Source: Saccharospirillum sp. (GTDB lineage Bacteria > Pseudomonadota > Gammaproteobacteria > Pseudomonadales > Natronospirillaceae). From it: a DNA stretch of 64,000 nucleotides. This document shows, in pieces, positions 39,833-49,726 of the stretch. The DNA lies in the NCBI GenBank assembly GCA_022565595.1, contig JAIUML010000017.1, forward strand, positions 31,184 to 95,183, read 5' to 3'. Each line of letters starts with the position of its first letter. Within the stretch, counting starts at the first letter, position 1. The position numbers and the translations under genes are program-made. The notes under the pieces were generated by a model. It was not told where the DNA came from. It searched no databases and saw only the letters and a list, made by a program, of their open reading frames with translations.

Positions 39833-42140
39833 TGCCATGGTGCTAGCCTGGCGTCGCCGCTATTGGCTGGCCTTGCCATTACTGTTCTGGGCACTGTGGC
39901 AGGGCACCTTTTGGTTGCTCGATGCCTGGTCGCCGGTCGACCTGGCACCGCGCAGCCAGACCCAGGTGGTCGTTGACCGCCATGGCGAGCCACTGCGCCA
40001 CTTTGCCGACGACCAGGGCGTGTGGCGCTACCCGGTCAGCCTGGAGCAGGTCTCGCCCAATTACCTGGCTGCCCTGGTCGCCTATGAAGACCGCTGGTTC
40101 TACCACCACCCGGGCATCAACCCCCTGGCACTGGTGCGCGCTGCCGGCCAGTGGGCACGCCATGGGCGCATCGTCTCTGGCGGCTCCACCCTTACCATGC
40201 AGGTGGCACGCATACGCTACCCAACCGAGGGCCGCTGGTCCGGCAAGTTGCAGCAACTGGCGCGCGCCCTGCAACTGGAGCGCCATTACAGCAAGGACGA
40301 GATTCTTGCCTACTACCTGAACCACGCCCCCTTTGGTGGCCCCTATGAAGGCATCGAAGCCGCCAGCCGCAGCTATTTTGGCCACTCGGCAGAACTATTG
40401 ACCGATGCCCAGGCTGCCTTGCTTGCCGGTTTGCCTCAGGCCCCCAGCCTGTACCGACCAGACCGCTTCCCGGAAAGGGCTCAACAACAGCGCGACAAGG
40501 TGCTGGAACGCCTCGTCCGCTACGGAGTGATGACCGAGGCTCAGAGCGAGCAGGCCCGGCTGGAACCAATACTGGCAGAGCGCAGGGCACCGCCGCTTGT
40601 TGCCCCCTTGCTGGCACGCCGCCTGGCACCCACTGCCCCGGCGGATGGCCTGGTTCACACCTATATTCAACGCGACCTGCAACAGGATATAGAGCGCCTG
40701 ACTCGGGATCTGGATCCCAGCCTTCCAGCCGGTGCCTCTGTAGCTGTACTGGTTATGGCGCATGGCAGCGGCGAAGTGATCGCTTACACCGGCTCCCAGA
40801 ATTTCCTCAACGACCAGCGTTTTGGCCATGTCGATATGGTGCAGGCCTGGCGCTCACCCGGCTCTGCGCTCAAGCCTTTTATTTACGGCATGGCGCTCGA
40901 CCAGGGCGTCATCCACAGCGAAAGCCTGCTGATGGACGTGCCCCTGCCCTTTGGTGACTACAGGCCGGTCAATTTCATGCGCGGCTTCAGTGGCCCGGTC
41001 AGCGCGCGCAGAGCTTTGGCCGCCTCCCTCAACCTGCCTGCCGTGCAAATGCTGGAACAGGTAGAGCCAAGGCGGTTCTACCTCGCCCTGCAACAGGCCA
41101 GTGGCGGCTTGAAACTGCCACAGGACGCCCAGCCCAGCCTCGCTCTGGCACTGGGCGGCGTTTCCACCAACCTGGAGCACCTGGTGCAAATGTTCAGTGC
41201 CCTGGGCAATGCTGGCCACACCCTCAAACCCCGCTTTACCCCCGCTAACCCCATAGTGCGTCAGCCCTTGCTCAGTGATGGCAGCAGTTGGGTCGTGCGG
41301 CAGATGCTACAGACGCCAGAGAACCCGCAATTGGCGATAAAAACCGGCACCAGCTCCGGCTACCGTGACACCTGGGCGTTGGCGGTAACCGAGTATCACA
41401 CTCTCGGCGTCTGGATTGGCCAGCCGGACAACACCGCCATGGTCGGACACCACGGCCAGACCACTGCCGTGCCCTTGTTGCGCGCCGTAGCCGCCAGGCT
41501 GCCGCGCGGCTCAGCACGCTGGCACGACAGGCCCGGCAACGTACAACAGGTAACCATCTGCTGGCCAAGCGGCCAACGCATGAGTGAAAACGACCCGAAC
41601 TGCGACCAGGCCTTCCAGGCCTGGACCCTGGCCGGCCAGACCCCCGCTACCCTGATGCATAGCCTGGCCTTCGAACACAGACGCACAGCCCCCTGGCTGA
41701 GCGTAACCGTAGCGGAAGATACTGGCCTGCGAGCCAGCCTCGGCTGCGCAACCACCACGGTACAGCAGCGCATCGCCATCTGGCCTGACCCCCTCCAGGC
41801 CTGGCTACCGCTCGACTGGCGCACCCAACAACGCCTGCCACAAGCAGACCCGCGCTGCCCAGTCGCCGAAACCCTGGTCGCACAAAGCCGGGTACGCATC
41901 CAGGGCCTCACCGATGGCGCCCAACTGCGCCCCCACGCCAGCACAGCAGAGGCTCCCCGCCTAAACGTTCAAGCGGTTGGCGGCCAACCGGACTGGTTCT
42001 GGTTTATCAACGGAGAACTGCAGGAGCACAGAGGGCGGCGCCTCTCCCTGGATTTACCGGAGCCTGGGCGCTACCAACTGAGCGTGCTGGACCAGAGCGG
42101 CCAGTCGGACCAGCTCTGGTTTACGGTGGAGGGGTTTTGA
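39825..42140 (+). CDS. pbpC: Penicillin-binding protein 1C
   Basis: A 771-residue bifunctional wall enzyme: TM anchor (about 12-30), GT51 glycosyltransferase with EDRWFYHHPG (about 88) and GGSTLTMQVAR (about 119), transpeptidase with SALKPF (active serine about 345), SLN and KTGTSSGYRD (about 506), and a C-terminal PBP1C-specific beta domain. ATG 39825 overlaps the macroglobulin stop by eight bases; ATG 39837 is an alternative. The last 50 bases before the stop recur at 45392-45441, suggesting the 3' end of this gene was duplicated when the TRAP cassette arrived. Confidence 0.94.
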   Translation: MTDAMVLAWRRRYWLALPLLFWALWQGTFWLLDAWSPVDLAPRSQTQVVVDRHGEPLRHFADDQGVWRYPVSLEQVSPNYLAALVAYEDRWFYHHPGINPLALVRAAGQWARHGRIVSGGSTLTMQVARIRYPTEGRWSGKLQQLARALQLERHYSKDEILAYYLNHAPFGGPYEGIEAASRSYFGHSAELLTDAQAALLAGLPQAPSLYRPDRFPERAQQQRDKVLERLVRYGVMTEAQSEQARLEPILAERRAPPLVAPLLARRLAPTAPADGLVHTYIQRDLQQDIERLTRDLDPSLPAGASVAVLVMAHGSGEVIAYTGSQNFLNDQRFGHVDMVQAWRSPGSALKPFIYGMALDQGVIHSESLLMDVPLPFGDYRPVNFMRGFSGPVSARRALAASLNLPAVQMLEQVEPRRFYLALQQASGGLKLPQDAQPSLALALGGVSTNLEHLVQMFSALGNAGHTLKPRFTPANPIVRQPLLSDGSSWVVRQMLQTPENPQLAIKTGTSSGYRDTWALAVTEYHTLGVWIGQPDNTAMVGHHGQTTAVPLLRAVAARLPRGSARWHDRPGNVQQVTICWPSGQRMSENDPNCDQAFQAWTLAGQTPATLMHSLAFEHRRTAPWLSVTVAEDTGLRASLGCATTTVQQRIAIWPDPLQAWLPLDWRTQQRLPQADPRCPVAETLVAQSRVRIQGLTDGAQLRPHASTAEAPRLNVQAVGGQPDWFWFINGELQEHRGRRLSLDLPEPGRYQLSVLDQSGQSDQLWFTVEGF
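42082..42131 (+). repeat. 50-bp direct repeat, left copy (pbpC 3' end)
   Basis: Identical over 50 bases to 45392-45441 and in the same orientation. This copy is inside pbpC and encodes its residues VLDQSGQSDQLWFTVE. Confidence 0.9.
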
Positions 42141-42215
42141 TGTGGCGGTTATGGGAGCTGCTTTGAGATGGTTGTTAACTCATTGAGTGACTGTTTGAGT
42201 GCGAGCTTACGTGAA

Positions 42216-42235
42216 GGGGCATGGAAATATGCCCC
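42216..42235. terminator. Hairpin downstream of pbpC
   Basis: GGGGCAT and ATGCCCC (7-bp perfect stem, six-base loop) lie between pbpC and the convergent TRAP operon. There is no strong T run, so termination is only possible. It could serve both directions. Confidence 0.4.
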
Positions 42236-42271
42236 ACTTCAGCATTCAGATATTGGTTGACCACTATACTG

Positions 42272-43570
42272 CTACATCATACTGGGCAGTAGAAGTGCTA
42301 TTGAAGGGAAAGCGATTAGCAGGCCTAATCGAATAAAGTCGGTGATAACAAAAGGGGTAACCCCTTTGTAGATAGTACCAAGCTCCACATCAGGAGCTAC
42401 TGACTTCATAACGAAAACGTTCATCCCTATAGGTGGAGTAATCAACCCTAGTTCAACGGCAACAACAACAACGATACCAAACCATATTGGGTCAAAACCA
42501 AGACCCGTAACAATAGGGAACATTATCGGAACAGTCAGTAGAATCATCGAGACAGGCTCAAGGAAGCATCCTAGTAACAGGTATATTCCAAGAATAATCA
42601 GCATGATTGCAGTAGGACTAAGTGGCAGGCCACCCAAGAAATCTGAGATGTTTTGAGGTACCTGCGTAATTGTCAGGAAATAACCAAATAAAGCAGCACC
42701 GATAAAAACGAAAAAAATTGTCACCGATGTACGCAAAGCTTCAACTAAACAGTCCATGGTGGTCTTGAAGTCCAGTCTTCGTCTAACTACGCCAATAAAG
42801 AACGCACCAACTGCCCCCAACCCTGATGCCTCAATAGGAGTAACAAACCCAGTGTATAAACCAGTTACGATAATTAAAAATAATAATAGCATTGGCCAAA
42901 TCCCTTTAAGGGATTCGAACTTCTCTTGCCAACTTTTTCTTTCAGCAGCTGGCATAGTATTAGGCCTGAAGTGTGCTAAAACTCTAACAGTAACAAGGTA
43001 GAGTAAAACTGACAAAATACCAGGAATTAAACCAGCAATAAACAATTGCCCAATATCTTGTTCGGTTACAATGCCATAAACAGCAAGTACTATGGATGGA
43101 GGAATAAGAATTCCAATGGTTCCACCTGAAGCTATTACTCCTGTTGATATAGCATCAGAATAACCATATTTACGCATTTCGGGTAAGGCGATCTTGGTCA
43201 TTGTAGCGGCAGTGGCAATTGATGAGCCAGAAACAGCAGCAAACCCACCAGATGAGGCGATAGTCGACATTGCCAAGCCGCCTTTATAGTGGCCTAGCCA
43301 TGCATAAGCGGCCCGAAACATTTCACGGCTCATGCCGGTAGCATTTGCAAAGGTTCCCATCAGAATGAAAAGTGGAATCATTGCGAGATTATAGTCGGTT
43401 ACAGTTCGTATGGGTGTCAAAGCTAAAAGACGTAAGGCGGCTTCAAAGTTGACAACCGCTGCAAATCCACCAATTCCAACCAGGCCCATTGCGACACCAA
43501 TAGGAACTCTTATTATAAGCATTATAATTAGTGCTAGAAAACCGAGAGCTGCAATGATTTCTCTATCCAT
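42272..43570 (-). CDS. TRAP transporter large permease, DctM-like
   Basis: A 432-residue integral membrane protein with about 12 hydrophobic helices, the family opening LIIMLIIRVPIGVAMG and the segment ASGGTIGILIPPS that defines DctM proteins. It moves an organic anion with sodium, using the binding protein below. The start overlaps dctQ by eight bases. Base composition is visibly more AT-rich than the flanking pbpC and ilvD genes, consistent with transfer. Confidence 0.94.
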   Translation of the reverse strand: MDREIIAALGFLALIIMLIIRVPIGVAMGLVGIGGFAAVVNFEAALRLLALTPIRTVTDYNLAMIPLFILMGTFANATGMSREMFRAAYAWLGHYKGGLAMSTIASSGGFAAVSGSSIATAATMTKIALPEMRKYGYSDAISTGVIASGGTIGILIPPSIVLAVYGIVTEQDIGQLFIAGLIPGILSVLLYLVTVRVLAHFRPNTMPAAERKSWQEKFESLKGIWPMLLLFLIIVTGLYTGFVTPIEASGLGAVGAFFIGVVRRRLDFKTTMDCLVEALRTSVTIFFVFIGAALFGYFLTITQVPQNISDFLGGLPLSPTAIMLIILGIYLLLGCFLEPVSMILLTVPIMFPIVTGLGFDPIWFGIVVVVAVELGLITPPIGMNVFVMKSVAPDVELGTIYKGVTPFVITDFIRLGLLIAFPSIALLLPSMM

Positions 43571-44051
43571 TGTTGTTATCCTTCGAATTCTTGATTATCT
43601 GAATGTATTTGATCATTCCGAGTGCAACAGCTGAAGCGATTCCAAGCCATGCTGAAAAATAAAACGGCCACATCGGTGTTAATGTTTCAAAGGTGACATC
43701 GCCTGATTGATAAATGGCTTTTACTTGAAAAAGCATTTGCCAGCTTATTAGAATAAGAAAAAGCAATACGAAAAACCCTGAAACGACGTTTAACCAATAT
43801 TTTCCACGCTCGCCAAGTAGTGACCAAACCATATCCATACGAATGTGCTCATCTCTGTAACTGGCACTTGCTAGTCCCCATAAAATAGCGACTCCAAGAA
43901 GGAGTCGTGAAAAGTCAAAGGCGTCAGGAATAGGGTAATTAAGGGTGTACCGTAATGCCGCAGACGTGAAAAGAAGTATAGTAATTACAGCAAAAAGTAT
44001 TGCTGCTATGTATTCAATAGTTGAGCTAAATTTATCCATAACAACCTGCAC
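43563..44051 (-). CDS. TRAP transporter small permease, DctQ-like
   Basis: A 162-residue membrane protein with four predicted helices and the DctQ-typical LLGVAILWGLASASYRDEHIRMD stretch (given here only to its ends: WGLASASYRDEHIRMD). It couples the binding protein to DctM. It follows dctP after a 66-base gap that holds a strong hairpin, and overlaps dctM. Confidence 0.92.
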   Translation of the reverse strand: MQVVMDKFSSTIEYIAAILFAVITILLFTSAALRYTLNYPIPDAFDFSRLLLGVAILWGLASASYRDEHIRMDMVWSLLGERGKYWLNVVSGFFVLLFLILISWQMLFQVKAIYQSGDVTFETLTPMWPFYFSAWLGIASAVALGMIKYIQIIKNSKDNNNG

Positions 44052-44054
44052 TAA

Positions 44055-44080
44055 AATTAGCCCAGAAAACTGGGCTAATT
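44055..44080 (-). terminator. Intercistronic hairpin between dctP and dctQ
   Basis: An 11-bp perfect stem (44055-44065 with 44070-44080) and an AAAA loop, followed on the transcribed strand by TTTTAG. It sits after the binding-protein gene in a transcript reading leftward. It fits a partial terminator or RNA stabiliser that keeps the binding protein in excess over the permeases. Confidence 0.65.
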
Positions 44081-44117
44081 AATCGTTATTGAGAAAACGA
44101 GTTCATCAAAAATATTT

Positions 44118-45143
44118 CTAGTAAAGTGCGTTGCTCGCTTCTAAGGAGTCCAACAGTTGTTGGTATATTGCATCAGCATCAGCTCCTGTCGCATTGACTG
44201 TAGATTTCCAGCTTGCAATGATAGGATTGCTGATCTGCCTCCACTCCTCAATTTGCTCATCGGTTGGTGTATAGACGTTGTGGTCAGCCGCTTCCAGGAG
44301 AATATCTTTACCCTCCAGGTCATACTCGGACCAGCCTTTGGTGATCTCCACGGCCCATTCTGAATTGCAATGAGCATCGATAGCCGCTTTGTTTTTATCA
44401 CTGAGTCTATTGTACTTTGATTGATTAATGGCAATTACAAAAGTGGGTGCGTAAAGAGGGATATCGATATGGTATTTAACAAAGTCTTCCATACCAAACA
44501 CAAAGATCGATCTCCATGGAAAGGTAATGCCATCAGCGGTTCTTCTGGCTAGAACTTCTCTTGCTTCAGATGGGCCTACCTGAATGGATGAGCCACCTTG
44601 GGCCTGTAATACCTGGGCCAGGGTTGCGTTGGCTGGCCTGATGCGCATGCCTCTAAGATCGGCTGGCCTTTTGATCTCTTGACGGGAATGAATAATTCCA
44701 GGCTCATGCGTGTGAGTTAAGCAGTAATAAACATTTGGCATTTCAACCGCAGCATGCTCACGATACCACTCATCAATGGCCTTTGACCCGGCTAAACCAT
44801 CTCCAACTAGAAATGGAACCTCTACTGCGGAGATGATAGGAAATCTTCCTGGAGTGTGCCCTGGATTGAACCAGGCCACGTCAACAATTCCATTTTGAAC
44901 CATCTCGAATTGGTCTCTACCAACACCCATTTGGCCTGCTGGGAAGAAGCTAAAGGACACTTCGCCTTCTGTCGCTTGCTCAATGGACTCAGCCCAAACG
45001 GTAAAGCCTGTTGTGTGGGCTGGGTGGTTAGCCGGCAGTGTGTGAGAGAAACTCATGTTGGTTTGAGCTGAGGCTAACGGAGCTAGTAAAACAGCTGAAA
45101 GTGTCAGGCCAGCGAGAAGAGATGTGTAATGCAGACGAGTCAT
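44118..45143 (-). CDS. TRAP transporter substrate-binding protein, DctP-like
   Basis: A 341-residue periplasmic protein with signal peptide (about 1-26, APLASA) and the DctP fold: SFSHTLPANHPAHT near the start, the substrate-binding region RGMRIRPANATLAQVLQAQG with its conserved arginine, and a late helix EQIEEWRQIS. The ligand is probably a carboxylate; the exact compound cannot be read. AAAGGAAAG lies eight bases before ATG 45143. It is first in the dctP-dctQ-dctM operon. No regulator or catabolic enzyme accompanies the cassette. Confidence 0.93.
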   Translation of the reverse strand: MTRLHYTSLLAGLTLSAVLLAPLASAQTNMSFSHTLPANHPAHTTGFTVWAESIEQATEGEVSFSFFPAGQMGVGRDQFEMVQNGIVDVAWFNPGHTPGRFPIISAVEVPFLVGDGLAGSKAIDEWYREHAAVEMPNVYYCLTHTHEPGIIHSRQEIKRPADLRGMRIRPANATLAQVLQAQGGSSIQVGPSEAREVLARRTADGITFPWRSIFVFGMEDFVKYHIDIPLYAPTFVIAINQSKYNRLSDKNKAAIDAHCNSEWAVEITKGWSEYDLEGKDILLEAADHNVYTPTDEQIEEWRQISNPIIASWKSTVNATGADADAIYQQLLDSLEASNALY

Positions 45144-45360
45144 AAGTTCTTTCCTTTTTTTTTGTGTTGAGCTCGTAATGTATCTGCTATTTTCAAAAAT
45201 GTCGAGATTATTATTAATGTCCGATGTAAGTCTATGTAGCGGAAAATGTGCGAGCTGAAAGGTAGCGGGTAGACACCCTGAGAATAAGGTGCAGTTTTTA
45301 TCTTGAGATGGACTGGTTATTGAAAGGAAGACTGCGTGATCAAAAGGGCAGATAGCAATA

Positions 45361-45450
45361 GACGTGCCAGAGCCGGAGCGTTATCAGTTCCGCGTGCTGG
45401 ACCAGAGCGGCCAGTCGGACCAGCTCTGGTTTACGGTGGAGAGGTTTTAA
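45361..45450 (+). pseudogene. Orphan 3' end of a diverged pbpC allele
   Basis: Reads DVPEPERYQFRVLDQSGQ onward to SDQLWFTVERF and a TAA stop, aligned to the last 28 residues of PbpC (DLPEPGRYQLSVLD to TVEGF). The central 50 bases (45392-45441) are identical to pbpC but both sides differ, including synonymous and amino-acid changes. No start or upstream pbpC sequence is present. The remnant ends nine bases before the ilvD stop. The rest of the 45144-45458 gap holds only the dctP ribosome site and promoter region. Confidence 0.88.
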
Positions 45451-45458
45451 AGCCTGAG

Positions 45459-47135
45459 TCAGGGCAAGTCCGTAACGGCCCCTTTTGAAGCAGATCCTAC
45501 CGTCCGCGCATACTTCGCCAACACCCCTCGGCTGTATCGCAGGCCGGGTGCCTGCCAGGCCTGACGCCGGCGCTCGAGTTCCTGTTCGGAAACATCCAGC
45601 TCGATGCTGTTGTTCACCGCATCAATGGTGATGGTGTCACCCTCTTCGACGAGCGCAATGGGCCCGCCTTCGGCTGCCTCTGGGGTGATATGGCCGACCA
45701 CAAAACCATGGCTCCCGCCAGAGAAGCGACCGTCGGTGATCAGCGCGACGTCGCTGCCAAGGCCCTTGCCCATAATGGCCGAGGTTGGGCTGAGCATTTC
45801 TCTCATGCCAGGCCCGCCTTTGGGGCCTTCGTAGCGGATCACCAATACATCGCCAGCGACGACGGTGCCATCCAGTATCTTCTGCTGGGCTTCTTCTTCC
45901 GAATGGAATACCCGCGCCCGGCCAGTAAAGTGAGTGCCTTCCTTGCCGGTGATTTTTGCGACGGCCCCGGTGGGGGACAGGTTGCCGTACAGAATGCGCA
46001 GGTGACTGTCTGCCTTGATGGGGTTATCGAAGGCGTGGATGATGTCCTGGCCTTCGGGGTAGGGTGCAAAATCAGCCAGGTTCTCGGCCAGGGTCCGGCC
46101 GGTCACGGTCAGGCAATCGCCATGGATCAGGCCACGCTCCAGCAGCATCTTGATCAGCGGCTGAATGCCGCCTATGGCGACCAGTTCAGACATCATGTAA
46201 TGGCCGCTGGGGCGTAAATCGGCCAGCACGGGCACCCGTTTGCCGATCTCGGCGAAATCTTCCAGTGTCAACTCAACGCCGATGGTGCTGGCCATGGCCA
46301 ACAGGTGCAGCACTGCATTGGTTGAGCCACCCAGGGCGATCACCACGGTGATCGCATTCTCGAAAGCTTTGCGGGTCATGATGTCCGAAGGTTTGATGTC
46401 CCACTCCAGCAGGTTGAGCACCGCAGCACCGGCGGCGCGGCAATCCGCCACCTTGGTATCCGACACCGCATTTTGCGCGGAACTGCCCGGCAGGCTCATG
46501 CCCATGGCCTCAATGGCCGAAGCCATAGTATTGGCGGTGTACATCCCCCCGCACGAACCTGCACCGGGAATGGCTGTCTGCTCGATCTGCTTGACCTCGA
46601 TCAGGTCCAACTTGCCCTGCGCATGGGCGCCTACTGCCTCGAATACGGATATGATGTCGGTGTGATTCTCGCCGGGCAGGATGGTGCCGCCATACACGAA
46701 CACCGCCGGGCGGTTCAGCCGCGCCAGCCCCATCATGCAGCCGGGCATGTTTTTGTCGCAGCCGCCAATGGCCACCAGGCCATCGAAGCCTTCGCACCCG
46801 GCCACGGTTTCTATCGAGTCGGCAATGACCTCGCGCGATACCAGTGAATACTTCATGCCCTCGGTGCCATTGGCAATGCCATCCGACACCGTAATGGTAT
46901 TGAAGATCAGCGACTTGCCACCTGCCTCATCGGCACCCGCTGCAGATTCCTCCGCCAGTCGGTTGATGTGCATATTGCAGGGGGTGAGATTGCTCCAGGT
47001 GGATGCAATGCCCACTTGCGGCTTTTTAAAGTCGTCGTCGGTAAAACCGACGGCTCTCAACATGGCGCGGCTGGCGGACTTGCCTAAACCATCCACCACC
47101 TGAGATGAATAACGCCTGCGCTTGTCCTCGGCCAT
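45459..47135 (-). CDS. ilvD: Dihydroxy-acid dehydratase
   Basis: A 558-residue iron-sulphur enzyme of valine, isoleucine and CoA precursor synthesis. Motifs include [25 protein letters not shown] and [12 protein letters not shown] with the cluster cysteines, and [16 protein letters not shown] near the C-terminus. Length matches the shorter IlvD group (about 560). It ends nine bases from the pbpC remnant, so before the TRAP cassette arrived it was probably directly convergent with pbpC. Confidence 0.96.
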   Translation of the reverse strand: MAEDKRRRYSSQVVDGLGKSASRAMLRAVGFTDDDFKKPQVGIASTWSNLTPCNMHINRLAEESAAGADEAGGKSLIFNTITVSDGIANGTEGMKYSLVSREVIADSIETVAGCEGFDGLVAIGGCDKNMPGCMMGLARLNRPAVFVYGGTILPGENHTDIISVFEAVGAHAQGKLDLIEVKQIEQTAIPGAGSCGGMYTANTMASAIEAMGMSLPGSSAQNAVSDTKVADCRAAGAAVLNLLEWDIKPSDIMTRKAFENAITVVIALGGSTNAVLHLLAMASTIGVELTLEDFAEIGKRVPVLADLRPSGHYMMSELVAIGGIQPLIKMLLERGLIHGDCLTVTGRTLAENLADFAPYPEGQDIIHAFDNPIKADSHLRILYGNLSPTGAVAKITGKEGTHFTGRARVFHSEEEAQQKILDGTVVAGDVLVIRYEGPKGGPGMREMLSPTSAIMGKGLGSDVALITDGRFSGGSHGFVVGHITPEAAEGGPIALVEEGDTITIDAVNNSIELDVSEQELERRRQAWQAPGLRYSRGVLAKYARTVGSASKGAVTDLP

Positions 47136-47251
47136 GGGTGCCTCCTGATCCGGTTATTTGGTGCTCTTCGATGAGAATGTAAGGCTCTCAGAACATCACA
47201 CACTCGACAGCTCCTGATGAACGTTTCGATCGTTACCCCCGCCTTCAGACC

Positions 47252-47743
47252 TCAATTACGTCCGGGAAGCGGCAATAAAAGATCACTGCTGATGCGAACA
47301 AAGCAACTGGCCGCCTGCTCCAGCGACCGCGCCGTTAAGCCGGGTACGCCATAAACATCGACATGGACGCCATAGTCCCGCCGAACCTTGTCGACCAGCA
47401 AATCAAAATCACCATCGCCAGAGACCAGCACCACCCGATCGACAGTGGGCGCCACCTCCATCACATCGATGGTAATACCGACATCCCAATCCCCCTTCGC
47501 CGAGCCATCCTGCCGCTGAATGAAGGGCTTTAGCCGTACCGTAAAACCTATGGCGCTCAGAATGTTCTGAAACTGACGCTGTTTTTCATCGCCCCGATCA
47601 ATGGCATAGGCAAAGGCTGCTACCACTTCTTGACCAGCCGTAGCTTGCCGCCAGAACCGGTTGTAGTCGAACCGGCGGCCATAGGCCTCGCGGGTAGTGT
47701 AATAGACGTTCTGGACGTCTACGAATAGGGCTGTTTTGGGCAA
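47252..47743 (-). CDS. NYN-domain (LabA/DUF88) putative ribonuclease
   Basis: A 163-residue PIN-like nuclease. The fold's acidic residues are visible as FVDVQNVY near the start, KGDWDVGITIDVM and VSGDGDFDLLVDKV. NYN proteins are predicted metal-dependent RNases of uncertain substrate. The start is a TTG at 47743 with AAGGAAA upstream; no in-frame ATG exists. It is separate from ilvD by 116 bases. Confidence 0.85.
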   Translation of the reverse strand: MPKTALFVDVQNVYYTTREAYGRRFDYNRFWRQATAGQEVVAAFAYAIDRGDEKQRQFQNILSAIGFTVRLKPFIQRQDGSAKGDWDVGITIDVMEVAPTVDRVVLVSGDGDFDLLVDKVRRDYGVHVDVYGVPGLTARSLEQAASCFVRISSDLLLPLPGRN

Positions 47744-47831
47744 GGGTCGGCTTTCCTTGTGTACTAGCCAGGGTTAATTCAGAAGCAGAACGATTTCGAC
47801 AGTCAGAGAGCGTTCTGCCGTGAAGGTTGCT

Positions 47832-48311
47832 TTAATCCCGCCGATACCGCCCTATCAACCGATTCATTCCAATAATATGCGGCTCAATCCGCCCCAGCAG
47901 TTGCCACATCGAGAGCCCTTCGGGCATCTCCGGTTCGGCATCCAGCGCCAGCAGCCAGAAGTAGTAGTGGTGGTCGCCGTGGCCTGCCGGTGGCATGGGG
48001 CCGCCGTAGCCAAGGTTACCGAAGTTATTGCTGCCTGGGGTGCCTTCAGTACTGCCTTCGGCGAGGCCGGGAAGGTCTGCTGGCAGGTTGTAAAGCACCC
48101 AATGGACGAAGCCGTAGGTGCCGCCGGGGCTGACCAGGGGGGCATCCGGGTCGTGGCAGATGATGGCCAGGGATTTGGTGCCCTCGGGCAGGTTTTTCCA
48201 GTTGAGCTCGGGTGAAGTGTCCTTGCCATTGCCGGTATGGCGAGTGGGGATGTCGCCATGGGCAGAAAAGGATGGGCTGGTCAGTTCGATATCTGATAAA
48301 GCAAAGGGCAT
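47832..48311 (-). CDS. YbhB/YbcL family PEBP-like protein
   Basis: A 159-residue phosphatidylethanolamine-binding-protein homologue (Raf kinase inhibitor-like) with ICHDPDAPL, FVHWVLYNLPA and GHGDHHYYFWLLALD. There is no signal peptide, so it is cytosolic. The bacterial role is unknown. AAGGAGG precedes ATG 48311. It is divergent from an HD-GYP gene. Confidence 0.92.
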   Translation of the reverse strand: MPFALSDIELTSPSFSAHGDIPTRHTGNGKDTSPELNWKNLPEGTKSLAIICHDPDAPLVSPGGTYGFVHWVLYNLPADLPGLAEGSTEGTPGSNNFGNLGYGGPMPPAGHGDHHYYFWLLALDAEPEMPEGLSMWQLLGRIEPHIIGMNRLIGRYRRD

Positions 48312-48422
48312 ACTGGCCTCCTTGTGTGTTCGGTGTGCTGAGTTGGCTTTACTGCGCTAAACTCAGTGTAGCAGCTGTTTCTCATATAAGATTATGTAGT
48401 ACTTGAGGGGTTTCAGGTCAGC

Positions 48423-49697
48423 ATGGTTCAAACCACATACGAAGACATAGAAATCCCGGTTTCTGACCTGGAAATTGGCATGCATGTCGTCGCGCTGGAT
48501 CGCCCCTGGTCCGAAACCCCCTTTCTGCTGCAGGGCTTTATTATTCAGTCTGCTACCGAGCTGGACGAGCTGCGCCTGCATTGTCAGCAGGTAACCATAC
48601 AGGTCAGGCGGGAGCTTGCCCCTGCGGTTCGTAAAAAGCTCGCGCAACGCAGAGTCCCAGGTCAAGTTGAACGCGAACTGCCCGCTTCGATGCGAGGCCC
48701 ACAGAGTGCAACCAGAACCCGATATCTGAACCAGGTGAGCTTCAAGGAAGGGGTCGAAGCCTCGCGGATGACCTTTGAGTCCGCCCGTTCCCTGTCCAGA
48801 AGCGTTCTGGAAGGCCTGCGACTTGGTCATGCCTTGAATATGGATGAGTGTCGTGAGGTCGTTGATGAGGTGGTCAGCAGTGTACTGCAGCATGAGGATG
48901 CGTTGCGCTTTCTGACTCTGATAAAGAACCGGGATGAGTACACCGCAGAGCACAGCATGAATGTCTGTGTGCTGGTGGCTGCTTTTGCGCGCCACCTGGG
49001 TTTGAAAGAGTTCGAGATTCGGCAGTTGGCCTTGTGCGGGCTGCTGCACGATGTCGGCAAGAGCCGAATCCCGCTGGAAATACTGAACAAGCCTGGCCGG
49101 TTTACCCGGGAAGAAGCGCACATCATGGCCGAGCACACCACCCATGGGCGCAACATCCTGATGTCGGCTTCTACCGAGAACCTGTTTACGGTGGATGTGG
49201 CGCACTCGCACCATGAACGCGTCGATGGCAAGGGCTACCCGCGCAGCCTGCGTGACAGCCATATTTCCTACTATGCGCGCATTGTTGCCATAGTGGACGC
49301 CTACGATGCCATGACCAGTGAACGTGTGTACGGCACCTGTAAATCGTCGCAGCAGGCTCTGCAGGAAATACTTAAACATCGCGGCAGTCACTTTGACCAC
49401 AAGCTAGCCACCGAGTTCATTAAAAGCATGGGCATCTATCGTGCCGGGGCCCTGGTGGAGATGACGTCTGGTGCACTGGCCATTATCATTCGCGACAACA
49501 GGAGTGATTTCCGCAAGCCACGAGTACTGCTGGTGACCGATGACGGTAAAAATCCACTCAAGGCTGAGCACGAGCGCTTGCTGGAATTGGCCACAGAGGA
49601 GGGCAGCCATTGGGAGATTCAATCCGAAGTGCCAAACAAGACAGCCGGCATAGACGTTCGGCACTTCGTCGATAAAGGGCTGAAATTACACGGCTGA
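48423..49697 (+). CDS. DUF3391-HD-GYP phosphodiesterase
   Basis: A 424-residue soluble protein. The first 130 residues are the DUF3391 domain (VSDLEIGMHVVALDRPW), followed by an HD-GYP domain (about 160-340) with LLHDVGKSRIPLEILNKPG, the HSHH segment and VDGKGYPRSL, all intact. A C-terminal beta extension (about 345-424) is of the PilZ-like size often seen after this pair. Hydrolysis of cyclic-di-GMP is expected. A ribosome site before ATG 48423 is weak. It is convergent with the universal stress gene 30 bases away. Confidence 0.92.
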   Translation: MVQTTYEDIEIPVSDLEIGMHVVALDRPWSETPFLLQGFIIQSATELDELRLHCQQVTIQVRRELAPAVRKKLAQRRVPGQVERELPASMRGPQSATRTRYLNQVSFKEGVEASRMTFESARSLSRSVLEGLRLGHALNMDECREVVDEVVSSVLQHEDALRFLTLIKNRDEYTAEHSMNVCVLVAAFARHLGLKEFEIRQLALCGLLHDVGKSRIPLEILNKPGRFTREEAHIMAEHTTHGRNILMSASTENLFTVDVAHSHHERVDGKGYPRSLRDSHISYYARIVAIVDAYDAMTSERVYGTCKSSQQALQEILKHRGSHFDHKLATEFIKSMGIYRAGALVEMTSGALAIIIRDNRSDFRKPRVLLVTDDGKNPLKAEHERLLELATEEGSHWEIQSEVPNKTAGIDVRHFVDKGLKLHG

Positions 49698-49726
49698 ACA
49701 GCCTGACCAACACCCCCTGTTGAGCG

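Noticed and set aside
42272..45143. The TRAP cassette as a transposon or integron cassette
   Set aside because: No transposase, integrase, terminal inverted repeats or attC-like structure is visible between the repeats.
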